Below, in pieces: positions 8,911-17,670 of a stretch of DNA of 64,000 nt (position 1 is its first letter; every line of letters starts with the position of its first letter). A program made the position numbers and the translations under genes. The stretch is from Pseudonocardia halophobica (GTDB taxonomy: Bacteria; Actinomycetota; Actinomycetes; Mycobacteriales; Pseudonocardiaceae): positions 23,397-87,396 of the forward strand of contig NZ_BSFQ01000032.1 in NCBI RefSeq assembly GCF_027922425.1, written 5' to 3'. The notes below the pieces were generated by a model that did no database searches, was not told the origin of the DNA, and was given only the letters and a program-made list of their open reading frames with translations.

Positions 8911-10361
8911 GTGGCCGTGGTGCTCAGTGTGGCCCATGTCCGGTCCGAGGGGTGGGTCGACACCCCGTCCCGGCGGGGGGATCTCGGCTGGTTCCGGCAC
9001 GAGTTCTACCGCTCGTGCACGGCGCGAGCGGACGCGTTGTTCGAGCTGACCGATGCCGTGCTGTGCGCCGACGGTCCGGTCCGCTCGCTGGTGGAGTTGA
9101 CCCTGGTGGCCGAGCACCGTCGCGGGCACGGCGCGATGTATGACGCGCTGGCCCAGGGCGGGATCGAGTCGCAGCGGCTGCGACGGGTACTGGCCGGGCT
9201 ACCCGTCCCGCGGGCGCGTGACGGGCGGATTGTGCTGGCGGTTGATGTGTCGCCGTGGCTGCGTTCGGACGCCCCGACCAGCGCGGACCGGTCGTTCTGC
9301 CACGTCTATGGCCGCGGCAGAGGCAATGCGCAGATGGTCCCGGGCTGGCCGTACTCGTTCGTCGCCGCCCTCGAACCCGGCCGCAGCTCGTGGACCGCGC
9401 TACTCGACGCCGTCCGGATCGGCCCGGGACAGGACGCCACCGCGGTGACCGCCGCCCAGTTGCGTGAGGTCGTCGACCGGCTCGAGCAGGCGGGTCAGTG
9501 GCGGCCCTGGGACCCGCCGATCCTGATCGTGGCCGACGCCGGCTACGACATCACCCGCCTCGCCTACGTGCTGGCGGATCTGCCGGTCGAGCTGCTCGGC
9601 CGGATCCGCTCCGATCGGGTCCTACGCGGCCCGCACCCACTGCGGGCTGCCCGCGCCACCGGGCGCCCGCCGCGGCACGGCCCGGACTTCGCCCTGGCCG
9701 ACCCCCGACACCTGGTGGACACCGGCGCAGCTCACCGCCACCGACACCAGCCGCTACGGCCGGGCGGTCGCCACCGCCTGGGATGGGCTCTACCCGCGGC
9801 TGACTCACCGCGGCGTGTGGGCCGAGCACCCCGGTGAGTTGCCGGTCGTCGCCGGCACCTTGATCTGTCTGCAGGTGCAGCGTCTTCCTGGTGATCACGC
9901 CCCAAAACCGGTGTGGCTGTGGTCCTCGGCCACCGGCGCCACGGCAGCGGATGTGGACCGGTGGCAGGGGTTCCTGCGCCGCTTCGACCTCGAGCACACC
10001 TTCCGGCTGTTCAAGCAGACCCTGGGCTGGACCGCGCCGAAGATCCGCACCCCGGCCGCGGCGGACCGCTGGACCTGGCTGATCATCAGCGCCTACACCC
10101 AGCTGCGTCTGGCCCGGCCCCTCGCGGTCGACCTGCGGCGTCCCTGGGAGAAACCCGTCGACCCGGGCCGGCTGACCCCCGCGCGGATCCGACGCGGGTT
10201 TCGCCACCTCCGCGCAACGACCACGCGTCCCGCCAGGGCACCGAAACAGGGCCGACCAGGCCCCGGACGCCCGCCCGGCTCCCGTAACCGAGCACGCGAC
10301 CACCCGCCACGACGTCGGCAAACACCCCGCCAGCGCTACAGGCCCGACGGCAGCAGGTTAA
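8911..10361 (+). pseudogene. DDE transposase, broken by two +1 frameshifts
   Basis: Reconstructed across three frames, this is a transposase of about 480 residues of a family common in actinomycetes. The DDE-type sites can be placed in LAVDVSPWLR, LIVADAGYD and DLEHTFRLFKQTLGW. The first frame runs from about 8911 to the C5 tract at 9702-9706. One extra C there moves the reading frame, and the sequence continues as PDTWWTPAQLTATD and so on. A second +1 shift near 10283-10287 is needed to reach the conserved RHDVGK ending and the TAA in the right repeat. Without the shifts the first frame ends at 9837. Two independent lesions argue for an inactive copy, though a base-calling error in the C tract is possible. 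Confidence 0.82.
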
Positions 10362-10370
10362 AGATCAAGC
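10351..10370 (-). repeat. Right terminal inverted repeat of the insertion sequence
   Basis: It begins CAGCAGGTT and ends GATCAAGC, and is the exact reverse complement of 8781-8800. It contains the TAA (10359-10361) that ends the reconstructed transposase frame. Confidence 0.9.
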
Positions 10371-10893
10371 TTAGCGGATGTCGCCGTCTACGCAGTGCCG
10401 CTACCGTCCTGCTCACCACGATGAGTCGCGCGGCCGCTGCCGTGATGTCGCAGGGTGCGTCGCTCGATACTGCAGGCACCGAACTCGTCGTCTCACCGCT
10501 GATGAACGAGGCTCGGGGCGAGGCGGAGTCGTGTGGTTGGGTCGTTCAGCGGGATCGAGACCACCTCACGGTGCAGGCCGAGATCCGGTCGAACGCGGGG
10601 CACCGGCTGGCAGGCGGAAGCTGTCGGTATGTGCTGGCCCTGCGCCGACCAGCCGGCGGAACCCGGCGGCGACCACGCGGTGCACCGCGCCGACCGAAGG
10701 CGAGGCCGCTCGAAGGTCGGTGAGCGCACCATGAGGCGCTCTCCGACTGGGGGTTTGTGCCGTTGGCGTCGTAGCGGCCCGACCGTCGGTGCTGCACCAC
10801 TGCAGCCGCGTCTACTGGGCCGCACGTCGTCGCGCGCCCAGCGAGGGCAGAGCGCGACCGCAGGGTCTCGGCTCAGCCCCGCGAAGTCAAGAC

Positions 10894-10922
10894 TTGTGCA
10901 CCGGGCGGCGGCTGACGATAGT
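10894..10922 (+). promoter_or_regulatory. Putative promoter of the 11016 transporter gene
   Basis: A -35-like TTGTGC (10894-10899), a 17-bp spacer and a -10-like GATAGT (10917-10922) lie 11 bp upstream of the palindrome at 10934. The same arrangement, TTGTGC-N17-GAAACT then 10 bp then the palindrome, occurs before the gentisate dioxygenase gene at 28384-28444, which supports both. Confidence 0.5.
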
Positions 10923-10933
10923 GGCCCCCGGGT

Positions 10934-10955
10934 GATGCTCAGTGTGCTGAGCATC
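10934..10955 (+). promoter_or_regulatory. Operator-like palindrome, family GATGCTCAG-N4-CTGAGCATC (site 1)
   Basis: Perfect 9-bp arms around TGTG. The site sits at the expected transcription start of the transporter gene, the position of a repressor road-block. Related sites are at 28423, 50737 and 63245. The best candidate binder in the window is the MarR-type protein at 27915-28349, by proximity to site 2 only. Confidence 0.65.
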
Positions 10956-11015
10956 CCGCGTACGCGGTCCCGTCAAGACGTGGACATCCCCTCGTCACGC
11001 CCAACGGAGAGCGAC

Positions 11016-12362
11016 TTGACCGAGCATGCGCACAATGCCGCGGGTACCCAGGGCGATCGGCCCGTCCATCCGCGCGACCTCATCCTCGACTCGCCCATGT
11101 CGGGCGCCCAGAAGCGGGCCGTCGCGCTCGCGGCGGTGATCTCCGCGCTCGACGGGTTCGACCTGCTGTCCGTCACGTTCGTGGCCCCGGCGCTGGCGAG
11201 GGCCTTCCAGGTCGACAGCGCCGCGATCGGGATCCTGCTGTCGGCCGGCCTGGTCGGCGCCCTCCTCGGCTCGATCACCCTCGCGCCCCTGGCCGACATC
11301 GTCGGCCGCCGCCCGATCGTGCTGGCCAGCCTCACGGTCATGGTCGTGGGCATGCTTCTGTCCGCGTTGTGCGACTCGGTCTTCCTGCTGGCCATCGTGC
11401 GGGTCCTGACCGGCGTTGGCATCGGCGCGATGATGGTCGTGGTCAACCCGGCCGCGGTCGAGGTGGCGAACCGGCGCACGCGCTCGCTGGCCATCGCGAT
11501 GTTGGCCGTCGGCTACCCGCTCGGCGGCGCACTCGGCGGCCTGGCTTCGGCGTTCCTGCTGCGACATGTCAGCTGGCACTCCGTGTTCCTGCTCGGCGCC
11601 GTGCTCACCCTCCTGGTCGTGCCCTTCGCTGCCAAGGCACTGCCCGAGTCGCTCGCCTTCCTGTTGGCCCGAAGGCGCGCGGACAGCCTCGGGCGCGTCA
11701 ACTCCCTGCTGCGCAGGTTCGGGCACACCGCGCTCGCTGCCCTACCGCCGGTCGAGCAGCGGCGGCGAACCCCTTACCGGGAGATCGTCCGGGGCCGGCA
11801 GCTCCTGACGACCGTGCAGGTGTGCGTGATCAGCCTCCTGCTGTACATGACGATCTACTTCTTCCTGAGCTGGCAGCCAACGATGCTGGTGAGCGCGGGC
11901 TTCGACGCCTCCGCAGCCGCCTCGGTCGCGAGCGCGGGCAGCTTCCTGGGCGCCTTCGTCTGCGCGGTGTTCGGTCTGCTCTCCCGTCGGGTCGACGGGC
12001 GTCTGCTGGCGGCCGTCGGCATCTTCGGGCTCGGGATCCTCGTGATCGCGTTCGGCCTGGTGCCCTCGGTGCCCGTCCTCGTCATCCTGACGGGTGTGCT
12101 CGCCGCGAGCTCCGTCGCCGCAGGCACCCTGGGGCTCATGATCACCACGGCGGACGCATTCGCCGCGCCGATCCGGGCGACCGGCACCGGCGTGGTGCTC
12201 GGAATCGGCCGAATCGGCAGTGCCGCCGCGCCCGCGCTCGCCGGAGCGCTGTTCGCCGCCGGCGGTGGTCGGACGGAGATCGCCGTGGTGATGGGGTCCC
12301 TCGCCGTCGTCTCAGGGCTCGTGCTCCTGACGGTTCGCCGCGGCGCACGGCGAGACTCCTAG
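11016..12362 (+). CDS. MFS transporter, aromatic acid:H+ symporter (AAHS) type
   Basis: A 448-residue, 12-helix carrier. ALDGFDLLSVTFVAPAL in helix 1 and the loop LADIVGRRPIVLASL are typical of the AAHS branch (PcaK, BenK and MhpT-like), which takes up benzoate-type acids with protons. The TTG start at 11016 is preferred because GGAGA lies five bases upstream; longer in-frame starts run through the promoter and operator. The gene appears monocistronic under the GATGCTCAG palindrome that also controls the gentisate dioxygenase gene. Import of a hydroxybenzoate or gentisate-pathway precursor is a reasonable inference. Confidence 0.85.
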   Translation: MTEHAHNAAGTQGDRPVHPRDLILDSPMSGAQKRAVALAAVISALDGFDLLSVTFVAPALARAFQVDSAAIGILLSAGLVGALLGSITLAPLADIVGRRPIVLASLTVMVVGMLLSALCDSVFLLAIVRVLTGVGIGAMMVVVNPAAVEVANRRTRSLAIAMLAVGYPLGGALGGLASAFLLRHVSWHSVFLLGAVLTLLVVPFAAKALPESLAFLLARRRADSLGRVNSLLRRFGHTALAALPPVEQRRRTPYREIVRGRQLLTTVQVCVISLLLYMTIYFFLSWQPTMLVSAGFDASAAASVASAGSFLGAFVCAVFGLLSRRVDGRLLAAVGIFGLGILVIAFGLVPSVPVLVILTGVLAASSVAAGTLGLMITTADAFAAPIRATGTGVVLGIGRIGSAAAPALAGALFAAGGGRTEIAVVMGSLAVVSGLVLLTVRRGARRDS

Positions 12363-12561
12363 ACGGCGCGGTACGCGGGGGACTGGTGAGCATTGGCCTG
12401 GAGACCTCGTCGTCGAGGTCCTCGGCGGCTTCGAGGGCGCCGGCGATGTGGACCAGCCGAGCGCGGCGTGCACCTCCGGGGCCATGAAGAGACGCCACAC
12501 TGACGTCGCGATGAGCTCTCCGCCGTCACCCGCTACACGCGGATCGGCGGACGGCGACGGT

Positions 12562-13395
12562 TCACCCTGTGTCGACCTCGCCCGGGGCGCTGAGGGCGGC
12601 GAGGAGCCGCAGCTTCTCGGCGTCCTCAGCGCGCTCGCTCGGGTAGTAGAGCACCAGGAGGTGCTCACCCACCGGGAGCTTGTCCCGGTGCAGTCGTAGC
12701 GGCCCGACCAATGGGTGCTCCACCACCGCGGTTCCGCCTTCGAGGCGCCGCACGTCGTGGCGCGCCCAGAGGGACCGGAAGCGGGCGCTGGCGAGGGACA
12801 GCTCCCCGACGAGCTCCACGGCGCGGGCGTCCTCCACGTCGGTTCCGATGGCCTGGCGGAACCAGGCGACCGAGTCCGCGACCGCGGCCTCCCAGTCGCT
12901 GTGGAACTCGCGTTCCTCGGGATCGAGCAGAAGCGAGCGCAGCCGGTTCTCCCCGGGGCGCAGGCGTGGCGACAACGCCATGGCGAGGGGGTTCGACGCC
13001 AGCACGTCGAAGTATCGGCTCTCGACGAAGGCAGGGACGCCGACGGCGGCCAGCAGGTGGTGCAGGCGGGAGGACACGGGCTCGGTGCGCCGGCGGCGGG
13101 GTCGGCGGGGGCGCGGACTGGTGAAGCCGAGCAGGTACTCCGACTCCACCTCGTCCAGCCGGAGCACCCGGGCTAGCGCCTGCAGGACCTGCGGCGAAGG
13201 GTTCCTGTCGCGCCCGCGCTCCAGTCGCAGGTAGTAGTCGGAGCTGATCCCGGCCAGCATCGCGACCTCCTCGCGGCGCAGCCCCGGAGCCCGCCGCTTC
13301 GCCTGCACGGGCAGGCCCACTTGGTCCGGGGTGACCGCGTCTCGCCGGGCGCGGAGGTACTCGCCGAGGCTGTTCGCATCCCGATCACTGACCAT
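12562..13395 (-). CDS. XRE-family regulator with MmyB-like ligand-binding domain
   Basis: A 277-residue regulator. An N-terminal Cro/C1 helix-turn-helix (RREEVAMLAGISSDYYLRLE, near residues 39-58) is followed by the MmyB-like domain with LASNPLAMALSP and the DWEAAVADSVAWFR segment seen in this large actinobacterial family. It is transcribed divergently from the SDR gene at 13521, with 125 bp between them. In this family such a pair usually means the regulator controls the divergent oxidoreductase. Confidence 0.88.
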   Translation of the reverse strand: MVSDRDANSLGEYLRARRDAVTPDQVGLPVQAKRRAPGLRREEVAMLAGISSDYYLRLERGRDRNPSPQVLQALARVLRLDEVESEYLLGFTSPRPRRPRRRRTEPVSSRLHHLLAAVGVPAFVESRYFDVLASNPLAMALSPRLRPGENRLRSLLLDPEEREFHSDWEAAVADSVAWFRQAIGTDVEDARAVELVGELSLASARFRSLWARHDVRRLEGGTAVVEHPLVGPLRLHRDKLPVGEHLLVLYYPSERAEDAEKLRLLAALSAPGEVDTG

Positions 13396-13520
13396 CGGCT
13401 CAAGGTAGCCGCGGGCGGACGACCGATGGGGGGCCCTGCCACTCCTACGGATCGACGGGGTCTACCGACCCGATCGCGCTCCGGACGATCCTCGACATCG
13501 TCACTGAGGAGGAGACACAG

Positions 13521-14273
13521 ATGGACATCAAGAACCGCACCGCGTTCGTCGTCGGCGGGACGTCGGGGATCGGCCTCGGGCTCGCCCGCCGCTTCGTCGA
13601 GGCGGGGGGCACGGTCGTCGTCGGCGGCCGGAGCACCGCCCGCGTCGAGGACCTGGAGACGGTCGCCGTCGACGTCACCGATGCGGAGTCGGTCGCCCGG
13701 GCCCGCGACGAGGTGCTCGCCCGCCACCCCGAGCTCGACACGGTGGTCACCATGTCCGGGGTCATGCTCGCCGAGGACCTGCGCGACCCCGCTCACATCG
13801 AGCAGGCGGAGACGACCGTCACGGTCAACCTGCTGGGCACGATCCGGGTGATCGACGCCTTCACTCCGCACCTCGTCGGCCGCGGAACAGGCACGATCAT
13901 GACCGTCAGCTCGGGGATCGGGTTCCTGCCGTTCCCGCTGTGGCCGACCTACGGGGCGACCAAGGCCGGTGTGCACTCCTACACCGAGTCGCTGCGAGCC
14001 CAGCTCAAGGGCACTGGCGTCGAGGTCACGGAGCTGGTCCCGCCCGCGGTCGCCACGACCGAGGACGCCAAGCGGCTCAACCCGGCGGCGCTGGACCTGG
14101 GACCGTTCCTCGACGAGGCTCTCTCGCTCCTGTCCGCGGACCCGACCCCGCGCGAGGTCGTGGTCGAGGCCGCGCAGCGGCTGCGTTGGGCGGAGAAGAA
14201 CGGCACCTACGCAGAGCTGCTCGAGGCCCGGTCGCAGGCCCTCGCGAACCTGCCGGGCCGCACCCCGGAGTAG
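13521..14273 (+). CDS. Short-chain dehydrogenase/reductase, DltE-like
   Basis: A 250-residue NAD(P)-dependent SDR. The cofactor motif GGTSGIGLGLA is near residue 12, the catalytic Ser lies in TVSSGIGF and the catalytic Tyr/Lys in YGATKAGVHSY near residue 145. A ribosome site (GAGGAGGAG) lies eight bases before the ATG. It is divergent from the MmyB-type regulator and convergent with the MFS gene at 14300. The substrate is unknown. Confidence 0.85.
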   Translation: MDIKNRTAFVVGGTSGIGLGLARRFVEAGGTVVVGGRSTARVEDLETVAVDVTDAESVARARDEVLARHPELDTVVTMSGVMLAEDLRDPAHIEQAETTVTVNLLGTIRVIDAFTPHLVGRGTGTIMTVSSGIGFLPFPLWPTYGATKAGVHSYTESLRAQLKGTGVEVTELVPPAVATTEDAKRLNPAALDLGPFLDEALSLLSADPTPREVVVEAAQRLRWAEKNGTYAELLEARSQALANLPGRTPE

Positions 14274-14299
14274 CGGCGTCCGGAGTGCCGCGGCGTGAC

Positions 14300-15496
14300 T
14301 CACCCGCGCTTGGGTCGTGCGCGGGTTGTCAGAAGCCCGAACCCCACCGCAGCCAGTGTCGGTACGGCCGCCGAGACGAGAGCCGCCCCGGGCAGCCCCC
14401 ACAACGAGCCGACGACCCCCACCATGAGTGGGCCGAGGACGCCGCCGAGGTCCCCGCAGGTGCGGTACAGGCCGATCGCGGGCCCCCGTCGGACGTCCTG
14501 GGTGATCCGCGCGAGGTAGGCGGCGGGGATCGGGCCCCCGACCCCCGTCGCAACGCCGAACAGGAGACACAGTCCGACGAATGCCGGGGGCCCGACGGGG
14601 AGTACGAACAGGGCGATGACGACGGCCGCGCCGAGGGAGGAGCCGACGATCGTCCGCTGGTGCCCGAGGCGGTCGGTGAGCCTGCCCACCGTCAGGAGGC
14701 AGAGCACGTTGGCTACGGCGATCCCGAAGAAGACCAGCCCGAGCACCCCGACCGAAAGGCCCACCGTCTGCAGCGCGACGAGCGGGAGCAGCGCCTGCTG
14801 CACGCCGAACCGGCAGAAGAAGGCCGAGAAGCCGACGAGGCACGCCGCGACCAGACCCCCCGTCCGGCGCGGGGGCGCGGCGGCGGTCGCAGGCTCGGAC
14901 GGCGCTACCGCGCCGGCGTCGACGAGGCGGCGGCGCAGCCGCGGGCTCAGCACAATCCACAGCACGAACACCGCGCACGCTGCGCCCGCCACGACGAACG
15001 GCGCGCGCAGACCGAGCAGGGACGCGGTGACCCCGCCAATCGCGGGGCCGACGGCCGCGCCGGTGAGCTGCAGGCCCTGCATGGTCGCCATCGCGCGGGT
15101 GAGCGACTCGCTGCGGACGGAGTCCGCGACCAGGGTCTGGCCGCTCGTCATCGCCACCCCGGCGGCGGCGCCGGTGAGGATGCGCAGGGCCAGGACCCCA
15201 CCGAACGAGGTGGCCAGTCCGGTCATGGAGGAGAGGACGACGACGCCCGTCGCGCCGCCGACCAGGAGATGGAGCCGGTTGACCCTGGTCCCGGCGTACC
15301 CGGCCGGGATGTTGGCCACGATGCGGCCAAGCCCGAACCCGCCGACGAGCAGGCCGAGGCCGACCGGGTCGATCCCCAGCTCCTGAGCGAAGGCGGGCAG
15401 GACGGGTGTCAGGATGGACCACACGAGCTGGGTGGCGGTGACGAGACCGGCGATCGACACGACCAGCCGGTCCCGCTCGTCGACCTGCGGGATCAC
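14300..15496 (-). CDS. MFS transporter
   Basis: A 398-residue, 12-helix major-facilitator protein of the drug/metabolite type. The helix 2-3 region reads LGRIVANIPAGYAGTRV and the central loop GRLTDRLGHQRTIV. GTG at 15496 is chosen because an AGGAG motif precedes it and the protein then begins with a short cytosolic tail before helix 1. Its promoter contains a GACAGG-N4-CCTGTC palindrome, so it belongs to the same putative regulon as the LigM gene clusters. Export or import cannot be decided. Confidence 0.8.
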   Translation of the reverse strand: MIPQVDERDRLVVSIAGLVTATQLVWSILTPVLPAFAQELGIDPVGLGLLVGGFGLGRIVANIPAGYAGTRVNRLHLLVGGATGVVVLSSMTGLATSFGGVLALRILTGAAAGVAMTSGQTLVADSVRSESLTRAMATMQGLQLTGAAVGPAIGGVTASLLGLRAPFVVAGAACAVFVLWIVLSPRLRRRLVDAGAVAPSEPATAAAPPRRTGGLVAACLVGFSAFFCRFGVQQALLPLVALQTVGLSVGVLGLVFFGIAVANVLCLLTVGRLTDRLGHQRTIVGSSLGAAVVIALFVLPVGPPAFVGLCLLFGVATGVGGPIPAAYLARITQDVRRGPAIGLYRTCGDLGGVLGPLMVGVVGSLWGLPGAALVSAAVPTLAAVGFGLLTTRARPKRG

Positions 15497-15559
15497 GGTG
15501 AGGGCTCCTCTGGCCTGGAGTTCGATGGGCGACCTGGCACCGCGGCGGGCCGTGACCCG

Positions 15560-15589
15560 ACGGTAGGTTTCGACAGGCGTACCTGTCAA
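15560..15589 (-). promoter_or_regulatory. Promoter with GACAGG-N4-CCTGTC operator (site A)
   Basis: On the minus strand, TTGACA (15589-15584), an 18-bp spacer and TACCGT (15565-15560) form a good promoter for the transporter gene starting at 15496. The spacer holds a perfect inverted repeat, GACAGG-N4-CCTGTC (15572-15587), which shares bases with the -35 box. Occupation of it would block RNA polymerase. Four similar sites lie at 23670, 41334, 50452 and 62384. Confidence 0.68.
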
Positions 15590-15835
15590 TCTTGCGGTGT
15601 CGTCCTTGTAAACAGGCGGCCGATTGATTGCCAGGCGAGATTGTCGATTTCTACCGTTGCGGCGGTCGCTGACAGGGCTGTCGAACCACACGGCGACCAC
15701 GAGTTCCGGATCGGCTGTCGCGCCACGAACGAGCGGCGGACCGGTCGGTCGACACCCCCCACCTCCACATGACCCGGATCCTCGGCGTGCGCTGCCGAGG
15801 GTCCGGTCGCCGACGACCGAGAACGGCACCGGGCA
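15590..15835. other. Divergent intergenic region upstream of the aldolase operon
   Basis: The region between site A and the aldolase holds no gene. A short palindrome, GACAGGGCTGTC (15670-15681), has the same half-site with a shorter centre and could be an accessory site. No clear plus-strand promoter was identified. Confidence 0.35.
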
Positions 15836-16816
15836 TTGAGAACACCGATCAAGATCCTCCTGGCGCTCTGCGCGAAGACCTTGGCCGAGCGGCTCCGGGC
15901 CGGGGAACGGCTCCTCGGTTCCTTCCACGCGCTCGGCGACCCCGCCGTCGTGGAGATCGCCGTGGCGCAGGGGTTCGACCTCGTGGTGGTCGAGTACGAG
16001 CACGGCCTGCTCGACCTGGAGACCGTCGAGCGGATGATCCTCGCCGCGCGCGCCCGGGACGTCCCCACGCTGGTCCGGCTAAACGCCGCGGACGTGAACC
16101 TGCTGCCCCGCTTCCTCGACGCCGGCGCCACAGGTGCCGTCCTGGCCCACGTGACCGGCCCGGCCGACTTGGCGGCGGCGATCCGGACGGCCCACTACCC
16201 GCCCGGGGGCGAACGCGGCATCGGCTACGGCCGCTGGATCCACGCCGTCGGCCGCGGCGGGGCGATGGAGCACGTCCGCCGGGCGAACGACGAGGTTGTG
16301 CTGTTCGCGATCATCGAGCACCCGGCCGCCGTCGCCACGATCTCCGAGATCCTCGCGGTGCCCGGCCTGAGCGGGGTGCTGCCCGGGGCGGGCGACCTGG
16401 CACTGGTGCAGGGGCTGCGGCAGCCCTCCGGGCTGCACCCGGTCATCGCTGAGCAGCTCGGTCGGGTGCGGGCCGCGGCGGCGGCGGCCGGCCGGCCCGT
16501 CATGGAGCTCGTGTTCGACGAGCCGGGCGGGGTGGCGGTCGCCGCCGGACGCGGGTCGCAGGTCCTCGTCTTCGGCGTCGACGCGCTGCTCGTCATGAAC
16601 ACCTACCGCAGGATCGCAACCGCCGCGCGGGCCGAGCTCGCCCCGTCGGGCGCCGCGACGGGTGGCGTAGCGGCGGCCGGCACCAGGACTCCCGTCGAAA
16701 ATACCGGCGTAACTCCAGCGCAACCCAAGACGGTCGACGAGCCCTCCAGGATTCCCCCTCGTCGGGCTGCGGCGCCGCCGCGGCAGGAAGGCACGACGAG
16801 CGAGGAGGAGACGTGA
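15836..16816 (+). CDS. HpcH/HpaI-type aldolase
   Basis: Class II, metal-dependent pyruvate-type aldolase of the HpcH/HpaI/citrate-lyase-beta family. It cleaves or forms C-C bonds in 2-keto acids derived from aromatic breakdown. Seen are LLGSFHALGDPAVVEIA near residue 26, VVVEYEHGLLDLETV near 45 (conserved EHG) and the Arg/metal-site region GERGIGYGRW near 125. The TTG start at 15836 is uncertain; an internal TTG 15 codons later would also give a normal N-terminus. Residues 255-326 are an unusual Pro/Ala/Arg-rich tail absent from most relatives. The stop overlaps the GTG of the ABC ATPase, so it heads the operon. Confidence 0.83.
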   Translation: MRTPIKILLALCAKTLAERLRAGERLLGSFHALGDPAVVEIAVAQGFDLVVVEYEHGLLDLETVERMILAARARDVPTLVRLNAADVNLLPRFLDAGATGAVLAHVTGPADLAAAIRTAHYPPGGERGIGYGRWIHAVGRGGAMEHVRRANDEVVLFAIIEHPAAVATISEILAVPGLSGVLPGAGDLALVQGLRQPSGLHPVIAEQLGRVRAAAAAAGRPVMELVFDEPGGVAVAAGRGSQVLVFGVDALLVMNTYRRIATAARAELAPSGAATGGVAAAGTRTPVENTGVTPAQPKTVDEPSRIPPRRAAAPPRQEGTTSEEET

Positions 16817-17670
16817 CGCTCCCGGAGACCGTGGCGTCCGACCGGGCGACCCGGGCGGACGAGCAGGCTGGGCACCCCGTGCTCGCGGCACGCGACGTGG
16901 TGAAGTCCTACCCGGCGCGGGGCGGGGAGTCCGTGGTCCTCGACCACGTGGACCTCGACATGGCGGACGGTGACTTCCTCACGATCGTCGGCCCGTCCGG
17001 CTGCGGGAAGACGACGATGCTGCAGCTACTCGCGGGGCTCTCGCCGGTCACGTCCGGCGCCGTGCGATTCACCGGCACAGTGGTCGAGAGCCCACCGCCC
17101 GGTGTGGTGTACGTGTTCCAGCAGTTCGCGAAGTCGATCTTCCCCTGGCGCACGGTGCTCGACAACGTCGTATTCGGTCTCGAACGCGACCGCGGCATCG
17201 ACCGCAGGCGGCGGACCGAGATCGGACGCGAGATGCTGGTGCGGGTCGGCCTGGAGGCCTACGAGCGCCACTACCCCAGCCAGCTCTCCGGCGGGATGCA
17301 GCAGCGGCTGGCCATCGCCCGCGCGCTCGCAACCAGCCCTCGCGTGCTGCTCATGGACGAGCCCTTCAGCGCGCTCGACGCGTTGACCAGGGCGAAGCTG
17401 CAGAAGCTGGTGCTCGACCTGTGGCGCAGCCTGGGGATCACCGTGGTGTTCGTGACCCACGACATCGAGGAGGCCCTGCTGCTGTCCACGCGTGTGGTCG
17501 CCCTGCGAAAGTCGCCGGCCACGGTGGACATCGACCTGCGCGTCGACTTCGCACATCCCCGCAACCCCGTGACCCTCGGCGAGGACCCGCGCTTTCTGGC
17601 GATGCGCCGGCAGCTGCTCGACAGCATCTACCGCCAGGAGGGCCTGAGCTACGAGGACGGCGCCCGGTGA
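16813..17670 (+). CDS. ABC transporter ATP-binding protein (nitrate/sulfonate/taurine type)
   Basis: A 285-residue ATPase of the SsuB/TauB class. Walker A GPSGCGKTT is near residue 61, the Q-loop in YVFQQF near 99, the signature LSGGMQQR near 158 and Walker B LLMDEPFSALD near 180, followed by the switch His in THDIEEA. GTG at 16813 has a strong AGGAGGAG site three bases upstream and overlaps the aldolase stop. It works with the permease and binding protein encoded next. Confidence 0.92.
   Translation: MTLPETVASDRATRADEQAGHPVLAARDVVKSYPARGGESVVLDHVDLDMADGDFLTIVGPSGCGKTTMLQLLAGLSPVTSGAVRFTGTVVESPPPGVVYVFQQFAKSIFPWRTVLDNVVFGLERDRGIDRRRRTEIGREMLVRVGLEAYERHYPSQLSGGMQQRLAIARALATSPRVLLMDEPFSALDALTRAKLQKLVLDLWRSLGITVVFVTHDIEEALLLSTRVVALRKSPATVDIDLRVDFAHPRNPVTLGEDPRFLAMRRQLLDSIYRQEGLSYEDGAR

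Larger units (their letters stand above)
8781..10370 (+). mobile_element. Insertion sequence of about 1.59 kb with perfect 20-bp inverted repeats
   Basis: The element is bounded by perfect 20-bp inverted repeats at 8781-8800 and 10351-10370; the match extends one base further on each side. It carries one DDE transposase gene, now frameshifted. The bases flanking the repeats (CTCA on the left, TTAG on the right) are not a matching target duplication. The right flank also does not hold the missing start of the acyl-CoA dehydrogenase. A deletion or recombination after insertion is therefore likely. IS701/IS4-superfamily affiliation is inferred from the transposase. Confidence 0.88.
10371..11015. 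other. Intergenic with promoter and operator for the AAHS-type transporter
   Basis: Of these 645 bp only the last 125 have an interpretable content: a likely promoter (10894-10922), a 22-bp palindrome (10934-10955) and the ribosome site of the next gene. An open frame runs out of the insertion sequence to 10723, but it has no recognisable domain and I treat it as read-through. No other gene is supported. Confidence 0.45.

Noticed and set aside
9702..9706. Programmed frameshift in the transposase C-tract
   Set aside because: A second uncompensated shift near 10285 makes simple decay, or a sequence error at one point, more likely than recoding.
10371..10723. Open frame running from the transposase past the right inverted repeat
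   Set aside because: It is the wrong frame of a frameshifted gene and has no recognisable domain beyond the IS end.
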